This document shows positions 38,005-50,829 of a DNA stretch of 64,000 nucleotides, in pieces. The stretch's first letter is position 1. The number at the start of each line of letters is the position of its first letter. Under the pieces are notes generated by a model, which was given only the letters and a program-made list of their open reading frames with translations, was not told the DNA's origin and did not search any database. Source of the DNA: Rotaria sordida (lineage: Eukaryota; Rotifera; Eurotatoria; Philodinida; Philodinidae); contig CAJNOL010000066.1 in assembly GCA_905250125.1 (NCBI GenBank), positions 117,227 through 181,226 on the forward strand, written 5' to 3'. The position numbers and the translations under genes were made by a program.

Positions 38005-38935
38005 ATTTCTAATTTCTGGATGGTGTGTATACTTCAATGATGCTAACTATCGTTTCATATTCTATTGTTTTAGATAAAATATCAGCTGACTCATGATAAA
38101 GATAACATACTGAAGTTTTATTGGTGAATTGACAAATAGTTAATAGAAAAAAATACCCTGAATTGTTCTTACTTGTAAGAAAAAGTTGTATTTTGCAAAA
38201 AAGACAATATACATTATCAGGATGCTTTTATCAGTGAAGTTTATTTTGATAACAAGAGTAATGTTGAATTGAGTATGTACCAGGAAAAAAAAACATTGCT
38301 TGTTGAAATAAAAATCGAAAGAAAACATGATTAAACAGTGTCAAATGATTGTTGAATAAAATTAAATGTACTTCATTGATCAAGAATTGGTTAGTCTTTT
38401 TAATTAATATAACTTGAGTCAGAAGAACAGATAATAAATATCAAGTGTTTGTTTTTATCTCTTCACGTGAAATAAAATCGTTTTTCAAGAACGAAGAAAA
38501 ACTGTCAACAAACAAGTTCATGAATCAAGTTGAATTCGATTTTTTTCTTACACATGTATTGTGCATGATTTTTATTTATTAATTAGTTGAATCGAATTCT
38601 TCTATTGACAGTTCAAAATGGCAAGGATAAATATGTTTGAAGTTCAATTTAGTAAATTAGAATAAAATCTAGGACGTGAAATCTATTCTAATCTATTTAG
38701 TCATCTTTGTAAATTTGAAAAGTATATTATTAAATATTATTTTAAAAAAATCATTTTTTCACTTAATTTCGTATAGTATACATTCAATAGTATCAAAAAA
38801 TAACACCAATCTAATGAATAATGCATGCGTTACAGCTCCATATTAATTATCTTAAATTAGTATATTTTTTTAATTTGATAATTTATAGAATAAATTAGGA
38901 ATTAAATATCTCATTTGATTATCATTTGTTGTAAA
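38005..38935 (+). repeat. Second copy of the NPL4 upstream region
   Basis: It aligns with about 33335-34320, in the same orientation. The 38393-38616 part is nearly identical, while the parts on either side are visibly more diverged, including the small reading frame, which has an early stop here. Together with 37057-37640 it represents the two ends of an NPL4-WIPI segment duplication whose middle was lost. Its right edge lies less than 200 bp from the CCP gene start. Confidence 0.8.
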
Positions 38936-39110
38936 TCTAACTAATGCTGCTGCGTTTTTCTTATGCATTAATTGATTTTGTTATGAAAAAAAAAAGAAAG
39001 AGAATGCCTGGTGGAGTAATTCTCAAGAGAATTTTATCAGCGAATCAAATAATATATATCATTACCAATACAAAGTTCAGTGTATTATTATATCTTCCAC
39101 TAAGAATAAC

Positions 39111-42100
39111 ATGTTGTTTGAATCTATTGTTTATGCTTTGATTTTTTCTTTGTGCTTTGCTGATTTTGATGGTAAATGATATTCAATTGTTTTTTATTCT
39201 TGTTTATTTGTTCTTCTAAATACTTATTGTTGTATATTTAGAGAAAGGGCTCTTTTGCGAAGCTCCACCACCGAAGTTAACTAATGGATTAATAAAACGT
39301 GATCGAGTTTCGTATTATAAAGGTCAAGGTTATTTAGGTAATATGGAATATACATGTTTACCGGGTTTTTATCTTCTTGGAAATAAAACTGTTACTTGTC
39401 AAAATGGTGTATGGTCAAAAATGGTTCAGTGCATTGGTACTATTTTTCATTTCTTTTTTTGAAATTGTTTTTTTATTTTGAATATTTTCTTTAGCTGAAA
39501 AACAATGTTCACCTATTAATATTTATCCATTAAATACACAAATTGAATCGCATAATATAACTCTTTTTCAAAATGATCCTCAACAAATTGTTGTTGGTTC
39601 AATGATTACTTTACGTTGTGTAGATAATTATGAATTTGATCCAACTTCAAACGGATCTCTTATTATTCAATGTCAAAATGATGGTACTTGGACATCAATG
39701 GCTAGTTGTAGATGTAAATAATTGTTTTAATATACTCACAGTTTTGTTTTGTTGGTTTTAATTAAGGATTTTGTTTCACTATAGATGTTCAAGCCGTGTG
39801 TGATTATTCGAAATTATATTTACCATATCGATCACGTATTACACAAATGAATTTTAAATTTTCAGAAAATGATCGACAATTTCATATGGTAAGTCTAAGA
39901 AATTTTATTCTACGATCTATTTATGGATCAATATGCAGTAAAACTTCTCTCATCGGAACACCTTCGGGACTAGTAAAAAGCGTTCGTAATAGCGAGGTGT
40001 CCATTAAGGAGGGGTGTTCACATATAGAGGTTTTACTGTAGAAAATATTTTTCTTTTCTATCTGTACTCTATTTCTTATTCTATTATAAATATTAATTCT
40101 AATTCTATCTCATCTCTTATTCAATAGTTTTGCATCAATAATGCATAATCAATCTATTACTTTGTATAATTAATCAAGTTGATGTTAATTCCCTTTGGAA
40201 TATATAGAGATGAAAATTAGTATGGAAATCACTTTTCAATTAAAGAAAATTGTTGTTATTCAGTTAGTAAATGACTTAAATTTCTTTTGTTTTCATTTAA
40301 CATCTTACCAATAAATTCAATGAAATTTAAAAACTCTAAAAATATCTAGATTAACATTTGGTCATGGCTGATGCTTTTAGATCTTTATTCGATCGAACAA
40401 TTATTTGCATTGAAAAAACTGAACAGCAAATAACTTATATGAAGCATGCATTTTTACACCATATTCACGCTAATCATCTCCTAAATAAGAGCTTCTAATT
40501 CTAAAATAGTGAGTTAGACAATATATTGTTTCTGCCATTATAAAATTTTTACATAATTAATTAAACATCAATAAAAGTATATTATATATGAGTCATCGTT
40601 TGAGCACTTTAAACACTTCTTCATTAATATTAGCTTTGTAAAAGAGGCGTAGCACATCGATTGTAATTTCCGTTGAAATTAATATACTCATTGCAGGTAA
40701 TGAACTAAGAAGTTTTTTTTTTACGAGACATCTTCACCACTTGATTAGTTTTTGTTGTTACTGATGGAACTGACAGTTTTTATTCTTTGTTTTCTAAATA
40801 GTATTACTAGAAGTTCGACTTGTAGATCTAAATTTTGACTTGAATAGCAGAATGATGTTGGAACGTGACATTTTTGTTGATTTGTTTCGAAAACCTAACT
40901 TGCATAAACCAGTAATCTTTCAACAACACTCACCCGGACATCCATAGGAAATTATCTGTGGATGTATTTTCAATTCTAACAAAAGTAGCGCCAAAATTAG
41001 ATGTATTTAATCGTTTAGATATTTATTTAAATGCATAGAACTATTTCTATCAAAACTACTTATATATGTGTGATCTAAAATTATGATCTTATAAGATTTC
41101 AATCATTAAACTTTGCAAGAATCTTATAGTAAGAATCATTTAAAGATTCATAATAATATCTTATAGTCAACTAAATATTAAATCTTACAGTAAGATATCT
41201 GTATGATTTTCGTAAGATTTTTTCACTTAGGTATAAATATATATTTAAAGATAATCATATGAATTACTTAAATAAATATGAAAAAATGCCTAATCTTGAA
41301 CTGATATTCTTTTAGAGTTAATGAAACGAATTTTAAAATTTGAATAATTAATCTATAATGAATAGATCTCAATCTTTAGCTACAATTGAGAGAAAATATT
41401 TGAAATTAGCATCCAATTATGAACTGTATTTTCTTAAAAGATTATTTGTATTTTTCAATCTAACATCTTCTTTCTATTTGACTACATATTTAGACTTTGC
41501 AGACATATTATTCGTTAGATTGTATAAAAAATGAATTTTTATAGATAAATATAAAAAATATTTTCTTTTGTAGGTTGGTAGTAATCTTGAATATACATGT
41601 GAAGAAGGTTATCGTTTAAATGATGGTAAAACATCTCTTATTGTTGAATGTTTAAATTCTGGTTTATGGTCTTCATTACCAGTTTGTGAATGTAAAAATT
41701 TATTTTCTATAGTTTGCGTTTTTTTTTTCAATTTCATTTATTCATCTAGTTGCGTATGAGGTTGAACAAAAAATACGATGTGGTTATCCTGTTTTTATTA
41801 AAAATGGTTTTATTACTGTATATAATGTTACTATTTGGGAAGATCAAACATATACAGGTAGAATTATTTATGAATGTAATTCTGGTTTTGAAACATTAGA
41901 TGGTGATGATCAAATCATAAGTGACTGTGTCGATGGTCAATGGACAAATATAACTGATTGTCATGGTAAATATGATATTAAAATAAATATAAAAGAGAAA
42001 AAAAAAACATTTTAGAAATTCCGACATGTCCAAAACAAGATTTACTTGATATTGAATCACAAGTTGAAAATTCATATGTCCTTAATGGTAAATTTAGCGA

Positions 42101-44100
42101 AAAAAACCATGATGGATTAGATTAATTTTTATTTTTTTTTTTTATTTATTTATTTAGTTTCACTTCAATATATTCGAGATCCATTGGCATTTGTTTATAA
42201 TTCATATGTTCTTCGAGTTTGTTTACCAAATTTTGAACATGATCCATTAAGTCCATCATTAAAAATTCAATGCCAACGTAATACAAATAATTGGACTGGT
42301 ATACCAATATGTCGAGGTACAATGAAAAACATTTTATTTTATTGTTTTTTTTTTAAATTTTCTATATTTTTCTAGAAGCAATTAAAACGACAACACAAGT
42401 GATAACAAATGTCAATGAAGAAAATTTAATGAAAAGCAATAATTTATTATTTTCAAAAGAAAAATTTACAATATATTCAAATATAAATTCATTTGAAACA
42501 ACAACAACAACAATAGAAAATGAAAATAGTACTGTAATATTCGATGATACTTATACAATTGTGTGTAATTCAAATGAAATTCCATTTATTCCAAATTCAG
42601 TTATGATTCAATCAGAATTAAATGAAACTTATAATGTTGGTACTAGACTTTTTTTTACATGTCAATCAGGATATGAATCTTTATTTAACCAATTAAGTTT
42701 TATTACATGTTCTATAAATGGAACATGGTCAATTGATACAATTAATATAACAATATGTCAATTGAGTAAGTTAGAATAAATAAAAATCAATTTTTGTTAA
42801 TACTATTGACTATAAGATTTATATATGATTGCATAGTTCAAAGATTTCTTAGAATAATGTAGAGATTTTTATGAAATATTTAAAATTTTTACTATAGGTA
42901 ATGAAACTACTGAAGAGATTTTCTTCGATACTTCAACAATTCTACTTAATACAATAGAAGAGAATAATATTACTATAAATCTAGATGATAATTTGTTCAT
43001 AATGAATATTTCAAATGAAACTTTTATTTCATCTACTCAATTATTATCTAATAGTAGTCGACAAATTCGTGAAACTGCTTCATATTGTAAAGAATTACCT
43101 GTAATTGAACATGCTCAATTATTAAGTGATGATACTATAAAATATACTATAAATAATGAAATAGCATATAGTGGATCAATTTTATTTATTTGTCAATATG
43201 GTTTTATAAATAATATTAGTAATAATGAACCATTTCGATTAACTTGTCAAAATGGTATTTTTAATCCAAAAATAATTTGTAATGGTAAGAAATTGTTTAT
43301 AATGAAAAAATTTATTGATGTTTTGTTTTTTTTTATTTTCAAAGAAAAACCTCGATGCTTACTTCCACCACCCATTGATTCAGTTCGAAGTTCAATTATT
43401 GATTCTTTAATAAATGTATTTGATACATCAACAAATGAAGCTATTCCTGGATCATTTGTTCTTTTAAATTGTTTTGATAAAACTATTAGTCAAAGTTCTA
43501 TTTTTAATATGACTTGTCTTGATAATGGTCAATGGTTATTACCTACACCACCATGCATTGGTATAAATTAAATCTATCTAACAGTTTTATATTAATATTT
43601 TTGTTTTATGTAGCTCCTTTCAAACGCCGTTGTCAAAGTAGAATTACTATTCCAAATGCTCGAACACAAATCTTTGCAAAATTAACTACTGATGGTTATT
43701 ATGACGATGGTAGTAGAGTTAGTTATCGATGTCTTGAAAATTTTATACATGATCGTGAATCAGGTCCATTATATATTCAATGTAGAAATGGTCGATGGGG
43801 ACCACGACCAAGATGTATTCGTATGTATTTATATTTTCTTTTAAAATTTTATTCATTTTCATTGATTTATTTATTTTAGCAAGTGGCTGTCTTGAATCAA
43901 TGCCTGAAACGATTGAAAATGGTTGGAAAAGTGCTGAATCTTATTTTATACATAATGAAATAAAATATTATCTATTAACAAGATATTCATGTCATGAAAA
44001 TGCAATTATAGTTAATTCATCATTTCATATTATTGATATTCAATGTCGAAATAATGAATGGCAATATAATTCATTACCTGTATGTCAACAAAAAGAATAA
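39111..44100 (+). CDS. Secreted multi-sushi (CCP) domain protein, 13 exons, 10 CCP modules
   Basis: CCP modules are the building blocks of complement regulators and other extracellular binding proteins. Exons: 39111-39171, 39242-39436, 39495-39713, 39785-39888, 41574-41691, 41750-41965, 42016-42087, 42158-42316, 42376-42765, 42898-43284, 43345-43560, 43614-43820 and 43880-44100. They join in phase to 854 residues. I chose the ATG at 39111 because it yields a signal peptide (MLFESIVYALIFSLCFADFD) that splices in phase onto the first CCP. Each module shows the four-cysteine pattern and the final W (for example QNGVWSKMVQC, CLNSGLWSSLPVC, CRNGRWGPRPRC). Thr/Ser- and Asn-rich linkers precede CCP6 and CCP7. 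No transmembrane segment follows the last module. All introns are phase 1 except the 1.7-kb intron splitting CCP3, which is phase 0. Ligand unknown. Confidence 0.9.
39889..41573 (+). other. Large CCP intron, otherwise featureless
   Basis: Apart from the MITE this 1.7-kb intron has no coding region. Around 41080-41230 an AATCTTA(C/T)(A/T)GTAAGAT-like motif recurs several times. The donor is ATG|GTAAGT and the acceptor TTTTGTAG. Confidence 0.6.
39936..40038. mobile_element. 103-bp MITE with CAGTAAAAC termini (pogo/Tc1-like) in CCP intron 4
   Basis: The element starts CAGTAAAACTTCTCT and ends AGAGGTTTTACTG, imperfect terminal inverted repeats. Inside are GTTCGTAATAGCGAGGTGTCC and AGGAGGGGTGTTC, features familiar from short pogo/Tigger-like elements in many animals. 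A TA follows the right end, but the left side reads TATG, so a clean TA duplication is not shown. It is too short to encode transposase. Confidence 0.7.
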
Positions 44101-44188
44101 AAAGAAAAGTTAATAAAATTCAAATATTATTTTATGCATTTATATATGAAAAATAAAACTACAAATAGAAAAACAAACGATGATTTTA

Positions 44189-46855
44189 TCATTCAATGTT
44201 TATTTGTGCTTGTTGTAGTTTGAAAAATGCTTGTAAAGTTGAATTCATTTTTTCTTGTAATAGAAAAAAAAACAAATCAGTTTTTTAATTGTGAAAAATT
44301 TTTCCAAAATAAATACATTTTCATTACTTACTCATAAATGGTAATTCGATTTTACGATAGACAAATGGATAATAGAATATCAAACCAAACAGCATCACAA
44401 TAGCAGCAAAAAGAAATCTAATACTTCGATTATATACAATTGGAATGATTACTAAGGAGATTGCAATCAAAAGAATAATGATAACTATTGGAATTGGAAC
44501 CTACATAGAAGCTATCATTTTATTTTTCTCGTCATTGACAATAGACAAATGCATACATTAATTACTCGTTGTACATTCTTCTTTGTCACTTTGCAGCACA
44601 ATGTTGCGACAAATGTTAAACCAAAAAAAATCCATGTAGAAAAGCTAAAGATATCAATCAATCCATAGATATTACTTGGAATACAAAAAGCAATTGCCAG
44701 GACACCCTTCAAAAGTAAATATAAGAATATTATTATTATTATTATCAATTATCAAATAGATGATACAACCACAAGGACAACACCAGGTAATGGTGTTAAT
44801 CTTTGGGTTTGAACACATGCAAAGAATTCAGGTAAATATCTATATTGAGCACCAACCATACAATATCGAGCAGCTCCAAATAAACTAATATTAGCAGCTC
44901 CTAATGCACTTATTGAGATGAAAATGACTAATACACGAACAGCAGAACCCAAAGCAACTTCACCCCATGTCTATTTAAAAATGATACATTAAATAGAAGA
45001 TAGGCTTTATTATTCATTTACATACTACAGCAACAGCATTAGAATTAAGCAATTCGACTTTGTTCATCGCAGTGAAATAAGAAATATTCGTAAGAATGTA
45101 GAGAATAATAACACAAGGTAAAGCTAATACAATCGATAACCATAGATTTCTAAAAATACAACATAGATATATATTCTATTTAGTTGCTCAATAAATCAAT
45201 CAAAGGCCGTATCTGAAATAGAAATGCTACTATCAATGAAAAATATGTGAACATCTATGCTATCAATTAAATTTAGTACCTTTTAGGATTTTTGAGTTCT
45301 TCTGTCACCGTATTAAGATTATGCCATCCACCAAATGCATACAGACCTTTATAAAATGCAAGTACAACACCAAATGGTTTCTTTGTGGTACCTATTTTAG
45401 ACAAAATAAATAATAATTTCCTTGATCATCTTCATCAATTGTAACCTACCAGCAAAACTATTCTGTAAGCTTTGAGTATGTCCTATAAAGAAAACATTCT
45501 CAAATGATTTTATTTATTTTTCTAACTGAACAAATAACAAACCTTGTCCTATTCGTACAAGACCAACTATTATTATTGTCAAGATAATCAATACCTTGCA
45601 TATGACAAAAACGATATTCAGACGATTAGCTGCTGATACACTGAGCGAGTTAACATTGATGAGTATTACTACAAACGAACGATATAAACACAAGTAATTA
45701 AGAAAAAAAAATAAGAATACAAATAGCAAAAATAGCCAACATTTTAACAAGTTCTGGTGAAGATCCACAATCTAAATATACGTGTTTCTCAAAAAGTGCT
45801 TATGGATCGATACTAATTTACTGTTCAGAATGCCAGATAGGAAGTATTGAGAAAATGTGAGACAACCAACAGCAATACTTGCTGGTTTAATGACCAATAC
45901 GCTTGTCCAAACGAATAAATATGCTAATATATCACCTGTTCGTTCATGAACCGATCCAATACCTATCAATGAATATACATTGAAATTATTTGTCAAAATT
46001 TAGTCATAATTATTCTTCATGTTTTTCTTGTATATTTTACCTTCTTTCAAATAAGCTACTTCTGCGCCATTTCTCGGTATTATTGTACCAATTTCTGCAT
46101 AGCAAAGTGCTCCTAGAAAAGATACAAATATGTAGTTTAAATGAAAATATTTCTATAAAGTATACCAAGTATCGAAATTAATCCGCATGCAGTCCAAACA
46201 ATCAAACAAAGACCAACTGATTGTGTTTCTTGTAAAACACCTTTAGGAGAAATAAATATACCAGAACCTAATAATAATATTAAGCAATTGATAATAAAAC
46301 AAAAAATAATAATATATAATAAGTTACCAATGATGATACCAATAATAAAGCAGACTCCTGAGAATAAACCAAGATGTCTTTTCAATGTGGGTTCATCTGG
46401 TATTAACACAACTTTTAATACATTTGATTGAACATTCGATGTAATTGATACATGTTGATGTTCAATAATAGGAGATTGATCAGGACGATGACGATGAATT
46501 GAATTAGACTCAGCTAGACAAGAAAATGATGATATAGATGTTATCCAATTATTTTAAATTTCAAGATAAGATACGGCTCTTTTTTTTTGAATTTATTATT
46601 CTATGAAAAATTTTGTTCTCAATATATCTTTAGCATGTGATCTGAATAGAAAATTTATCAATGTAATACTTTAATACATTTATAGGAATATCTTTGTTAA
46701 AATCTGAATGTCATAAATATTCATGCTTTAAAGTATATATGTTATTGTATCAAGATGATCAATAGCAACAAAACAGTCATCATATATATTTGTGTCGTTT
46801 TTCAAATTATTGAAGACTCACCCATAATTGGATCAGATGGAGTGTATATGACCAT
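44189..46855 (-). CDS. SLC7-type (LAT/b0,+AT) amino-acid transporter light chain, 14 exons
   Basis: These 12-helix antiporters exchange amino acids at the plasma membrane, usually disulfide-linked to an SLC3 heavy chain. Exons: 46822-46855, 46328-46513, 46166-46267, 46041-46112, 45822-45962, 45721-45771, 45543-45668, 45450-45482, 45280-45391, 45026-45149, 44767-44970, 44566-44706, 44332-44500 and 44189-44253; 519 residues. Key motifs are [12 protein letters not shown] in helix 1 (substrate binding), [79 protein letters not shown] and [10 protein letters not shown] cysteine at about residue 180 (LNNCGSSPEL) sits where the heavy-chain disulfide is expected. The first intron donor is GTGAGT, and the exon 11 donor could shift by one codon. 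It faces the CCP gene tail-to-tail, 88 bp apart. Confidence 0.95.
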
Positions 46856-49800
46856 GTCAATCTTATCAAGTGCTTATGATTATATAAATTATCGACATTT
46901 TAAGATAATCTTTATTTAACATTCCTTATGATAGAAAAAAAATCACAACGTCTTTTTTCTTATCTTTCCTTTTATGTTAGAAAGTCAAGATGATGCAAAC
47001 AAAGACATTAAATGTCGAACGATGGTCTTTAATTTTCAAAAAAGGTACAGCTGAATGTAGTAGTGTTGTTTTCTTCAGCAAATACAATATAGGAGATGCA
47101 TTACAAATAGATATAAAAATACAAATAAAACTTAAGAGATAAATATCAAGGACTAAAAACCAATAGAATTATCTATTGATCAAAATTCATGTCAATAGCA
47201 TCATCTATTATTTTGACGAATCGGTCGTATAGGGCAACAGAGATAAAAAACAATGGCATGAATTTCAAGGTCGAATTCTACTATGTAAAGCAATCTGATG
47301 GCATTCAGATGGATAGGTTATGAACAAAATTTGAAAATAGGTTAAGTTTATTTTAAACGTGAGTTCATAAAGTACATTACCAACAGATATCCTTCGTTCG
47401 AGTTCATATTTTTTTTCCATAAATAGAACTTTGTAAGGCTAGAAGAAGAAGACTACAAAGATTCATCACATTAGGCCTTTCTTCTAAAGTTAAGATTGTT
47501 TTACTATAGTTTCGACTTCTGGTTGGGTATTTATAGAAAAATTAACTGAAGGTATTTCAACGTTAAGTTTTACTCATACATGAGTCTCATATTCCTTCTT
47601 GAGACATTAAATGTTTAAGAAAAGTCGATTTTTATGACTCTCTTTTGTGAAATACGATCGTGTTTTGAACATTCTAGCAGTGATCGAATCTATGTATTTA
47701 TCAGTGAAATTTCAGGTCAAAATTCCTTCATTTGATTTCTCTACAAATCACTTGCCCGAGGCTGATATTCCAGTGTAATAAGTCAGAAAAAAAGGACTGA
47801 TGGGACGAATCTGTTTAGAGTTTTTCTAATTTCACAGAATCCTACTTATGGAAAAAATATAACACAAACTGAAGTTTATTACTTGACAATATGCCTTCAT
47901 TCGTCAGATAGAATCCGATAATGTTTTGTAATATTATGGCAAAGTTAAAATAAAATAAATATTCACAAATTATCATATACATGTTCTTGCCATCTTAACT
48001 TAAATTTAAGGTTCAAAATAAATTAAGAAAGCAAAACCAAAAAGTTTGATCGTTAAGAATAAATCAAAAAAAGTCTGAATAGGAGATTCTTAAAAGGAAT
48101 GATTTAATAAATATGACAATAAACAACGTAAATACCTGCATAAGAAATTCATCGTTCAATATTAATTTAAAAACAACTGAATAGAATTAGGAAATCCAAA
48201 TAACGAACATTATAATATCAATTAATGTAACTTATTCTAAAACAATATGATTTATTAATAAGAGACAATGAAAAGCTTCCGAATATCGATAATAACTTGT
48301 GAAGAATGGTCATGATTTAAATAATTTTTAGGATGAATGTCGACACGCTTCGAATCATATAACTATTCGTATCTATTTTCGATCTACCATTTAAAAATAA
48401 TTCCAATCAAATTGATAATAATCAAAAATTTCAGTTAAAACATTCTACTCTTCATTATGACTCAATTGTATTGTTCTAAAACATTATTCGATTAATTCTT
48501 GAAGATTAGATGCCGTCAATAATTCAACAGAAAAGTAAACACAGCATTATGCATGTAGAGACATTTGATGAATTCCAATAATAAAGTAAAATGACCAACA
48601 AAGATAGCTAATTCAATAAATATTTTATAAAATATAAATTTATTCTATCATACAAATTAATAAAATAGGATTCCATATACAAATATTGGAATTGCATTTT
48701 TCAGTAACGAAATTTCGTATTGATTTTAAGATTTTTATTTTTTTTGTTTTGCCTTCTTCAAAGAATAATAGCTAGAAAATTCAGTACAGTTTTTAAATAA
48801 AGCAAAAGTGTAACTGGACGACTCAAGAAGATTCGAGAAGGAAACAACAGGCTTCACGAGATTTTGATAGAGTTCCTGTAATTTCAAAAGATTTACAAGA
48901 GAAGGTCTCCCAACTGATCCAAGCCGTTTCTAATGGTATTTTATCCATATGCTGGAGATATTATTCTAAGAAAAATTCTAAGAGGATTTGNNNNNNNNNN
49001 AATAAATCAAAGAGTTGTTTATTATTATGAGTTATTCATTTTCTCACAAAAAATTGACTTAGAGTGAATTGAAGTGGGCTTAGAATGGGTTGGAATGGAC
49101 CTATAAAAATGGTATTTGATTCTTTTATCAAAGATTTTGTAAAGAAAATGGCTTAGAGTGAGACCTCCTGAGTGAAGAATTCTAAGCTCTATCGAATGAT
49201 ATTAACTTCGAGTTAAACGGCGATTAGAGTGAATTAGAATGTATTTTACAAATATCCCCCTCTCGATCTCCATGTTAAAATAAAACATTGCTTGAAAGAT
49301 TCTTTGAACGATATTTTTTTCTATCTTTCAATCAATTATACGCATCGAAATGATGATGCAAATATTTGCGAATGTAATTATTGACTGTAACTACATAAAT
49401 TAATGAACAAAACAAACGAAAGCTGAAAGAAAAAATCATTTCTACGATTACGTATGAAAGGCTCAATGAATTGATTAGAGTCGCAAAGAAACTGAAAAGT
49501 AGCCATGATGAAATTCATAACTAAGAGAAGTCTATTAACAGATATCAACATGTTTTAGTCTCTTGATTTTCTCTCTGATTCAGTATCTATCATCCATTGT
49601 AATTACAACTGTCATATATAAAATCACTTGTTCAGTGATAACTAACTTTTCTGGCTATCTTCGTTTCAATTATTTCGGAATTTGAAAAAAAATGTGCACG
49701 TCTAAGACAGAAAGAAAGAATGAAAGATCTACTGAAAACTCGTAACGAATAACTATATAAATGCTTCACACCTTACAATAAAGAAAATGAAGTTGCTCCA

Positions 49801-50829
49801 ATTCACAATTTATACTGTGCTTCGAACCGTATCATAAAGAAAACAAAATTCACTTCGGTCAACATAAATGCAGTGATTCGAACTATATCAAAAAGAAAAA
49901 AAATGCCTCAGTGTGTATGGGTACATTACATTGAACTGTGTTAAAACGAAAAAAAACCTTGCCTCAATTTACATTAATGCGATGCTTTGGACCGTATCAA
50001 AAAGAAAAAAGTCGTCTCAATTCATATTCATATAATGCTTCGTACTGTATTAAAAGGCACGGACAACAAGTGTGTGAATTGAAAGGTAAACATAGAGCCT
50101 TGATCGTTAAAAGTCAATGTTATTGTTGAATTCGTTCTCAAAATTTAAATACACTAAGTATTCTTTAGATAACTTTTTGTGTCATAGATGCATATTGAAT
50201 TGATATCAAGTTATCTTATAGAGTTGCTTCGTACTGAATTTCATAGTAGTTACAGAGAATTTGTTATAAAACCTAAAATATTACGTATTATGTATGTTGC
50301 AATTAAAATTATTCTATTTGGCTGATAACTTAAGTAGCTCCTATATTTTATACTCAACATACTCGAGAGATAAAGTAGAAAATATTTTTCAGTTACTTGA
50401 TCTAGTTGATAAACTTCTTCAATCAAAGATTATTTAAAAAATAATTTCAACAAATTGATTGTGCGTGATTAAGCATGGCTACTAGCTCAAATACTTGTTG
50501 AAGCAAAAGCTTGGTAAGTTCTTTCCTATGGAATTTAATCTGTCACAATCACTACTCTTGGTATGTCCTAAGTTTTATCAAGCGATATAAACAAGCAAAA
50601 GGCTAATCTAAAAAAAGGCAAGAATTCTGGTAAATATTCATAATGAAAATCAACGAATACATTATCGTACAAATTTGAATAAATTTTCATGAACAGTTAC
50701 TTATACACTAATGGATATACTAATAGGCAAAGAATAGACAGCACGACTCTGCAATTTATAACTTCAAGCGGTTCATCGTTCAATTACGTTATCTGTGATA
50801 AGTGAACCCATATCTTTAATTGATAGTTA
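46856..50829. other. 4.0-kb intergenic region with a 10-N gap
   Basis: No gene is supported. The segment 47400-47870 resembles the fold-back family seen at 24.0 and 29.0 kb, but the pairing is weak. Ten N at 48991-49000 mark an assembly join. Just before the gap, 48895-48925 (GAGAAGGTCTCCCAACTGATCC) resembles an edge of that same family. Between 49780 and 50060 a ~60-bp unit with TATCA(A/T)AAAGAAAA and TTCG(A/T)AC(T/C)(G/A)TAT recurs imperfectly about four times. Confidence 0.45.
49780..50065 (+). repeat. Imperfect tandem repeat, unit ~60 bp, ~4 copies
   Basis: Each unit has a Glu/Gln-like CTC(C/A)AATT(C/T)A-A(C/T)ATT segment, an ATGCTTCG-AC(C/T)GTAT segment and a (C/T)A(A/T)AAAGAAAA segment; units begin near 49790, 49850, 49920 and 50005. 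The frame is not preserved, so it looks like non-coding satellite-like DNA. Confidence 0.5.
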
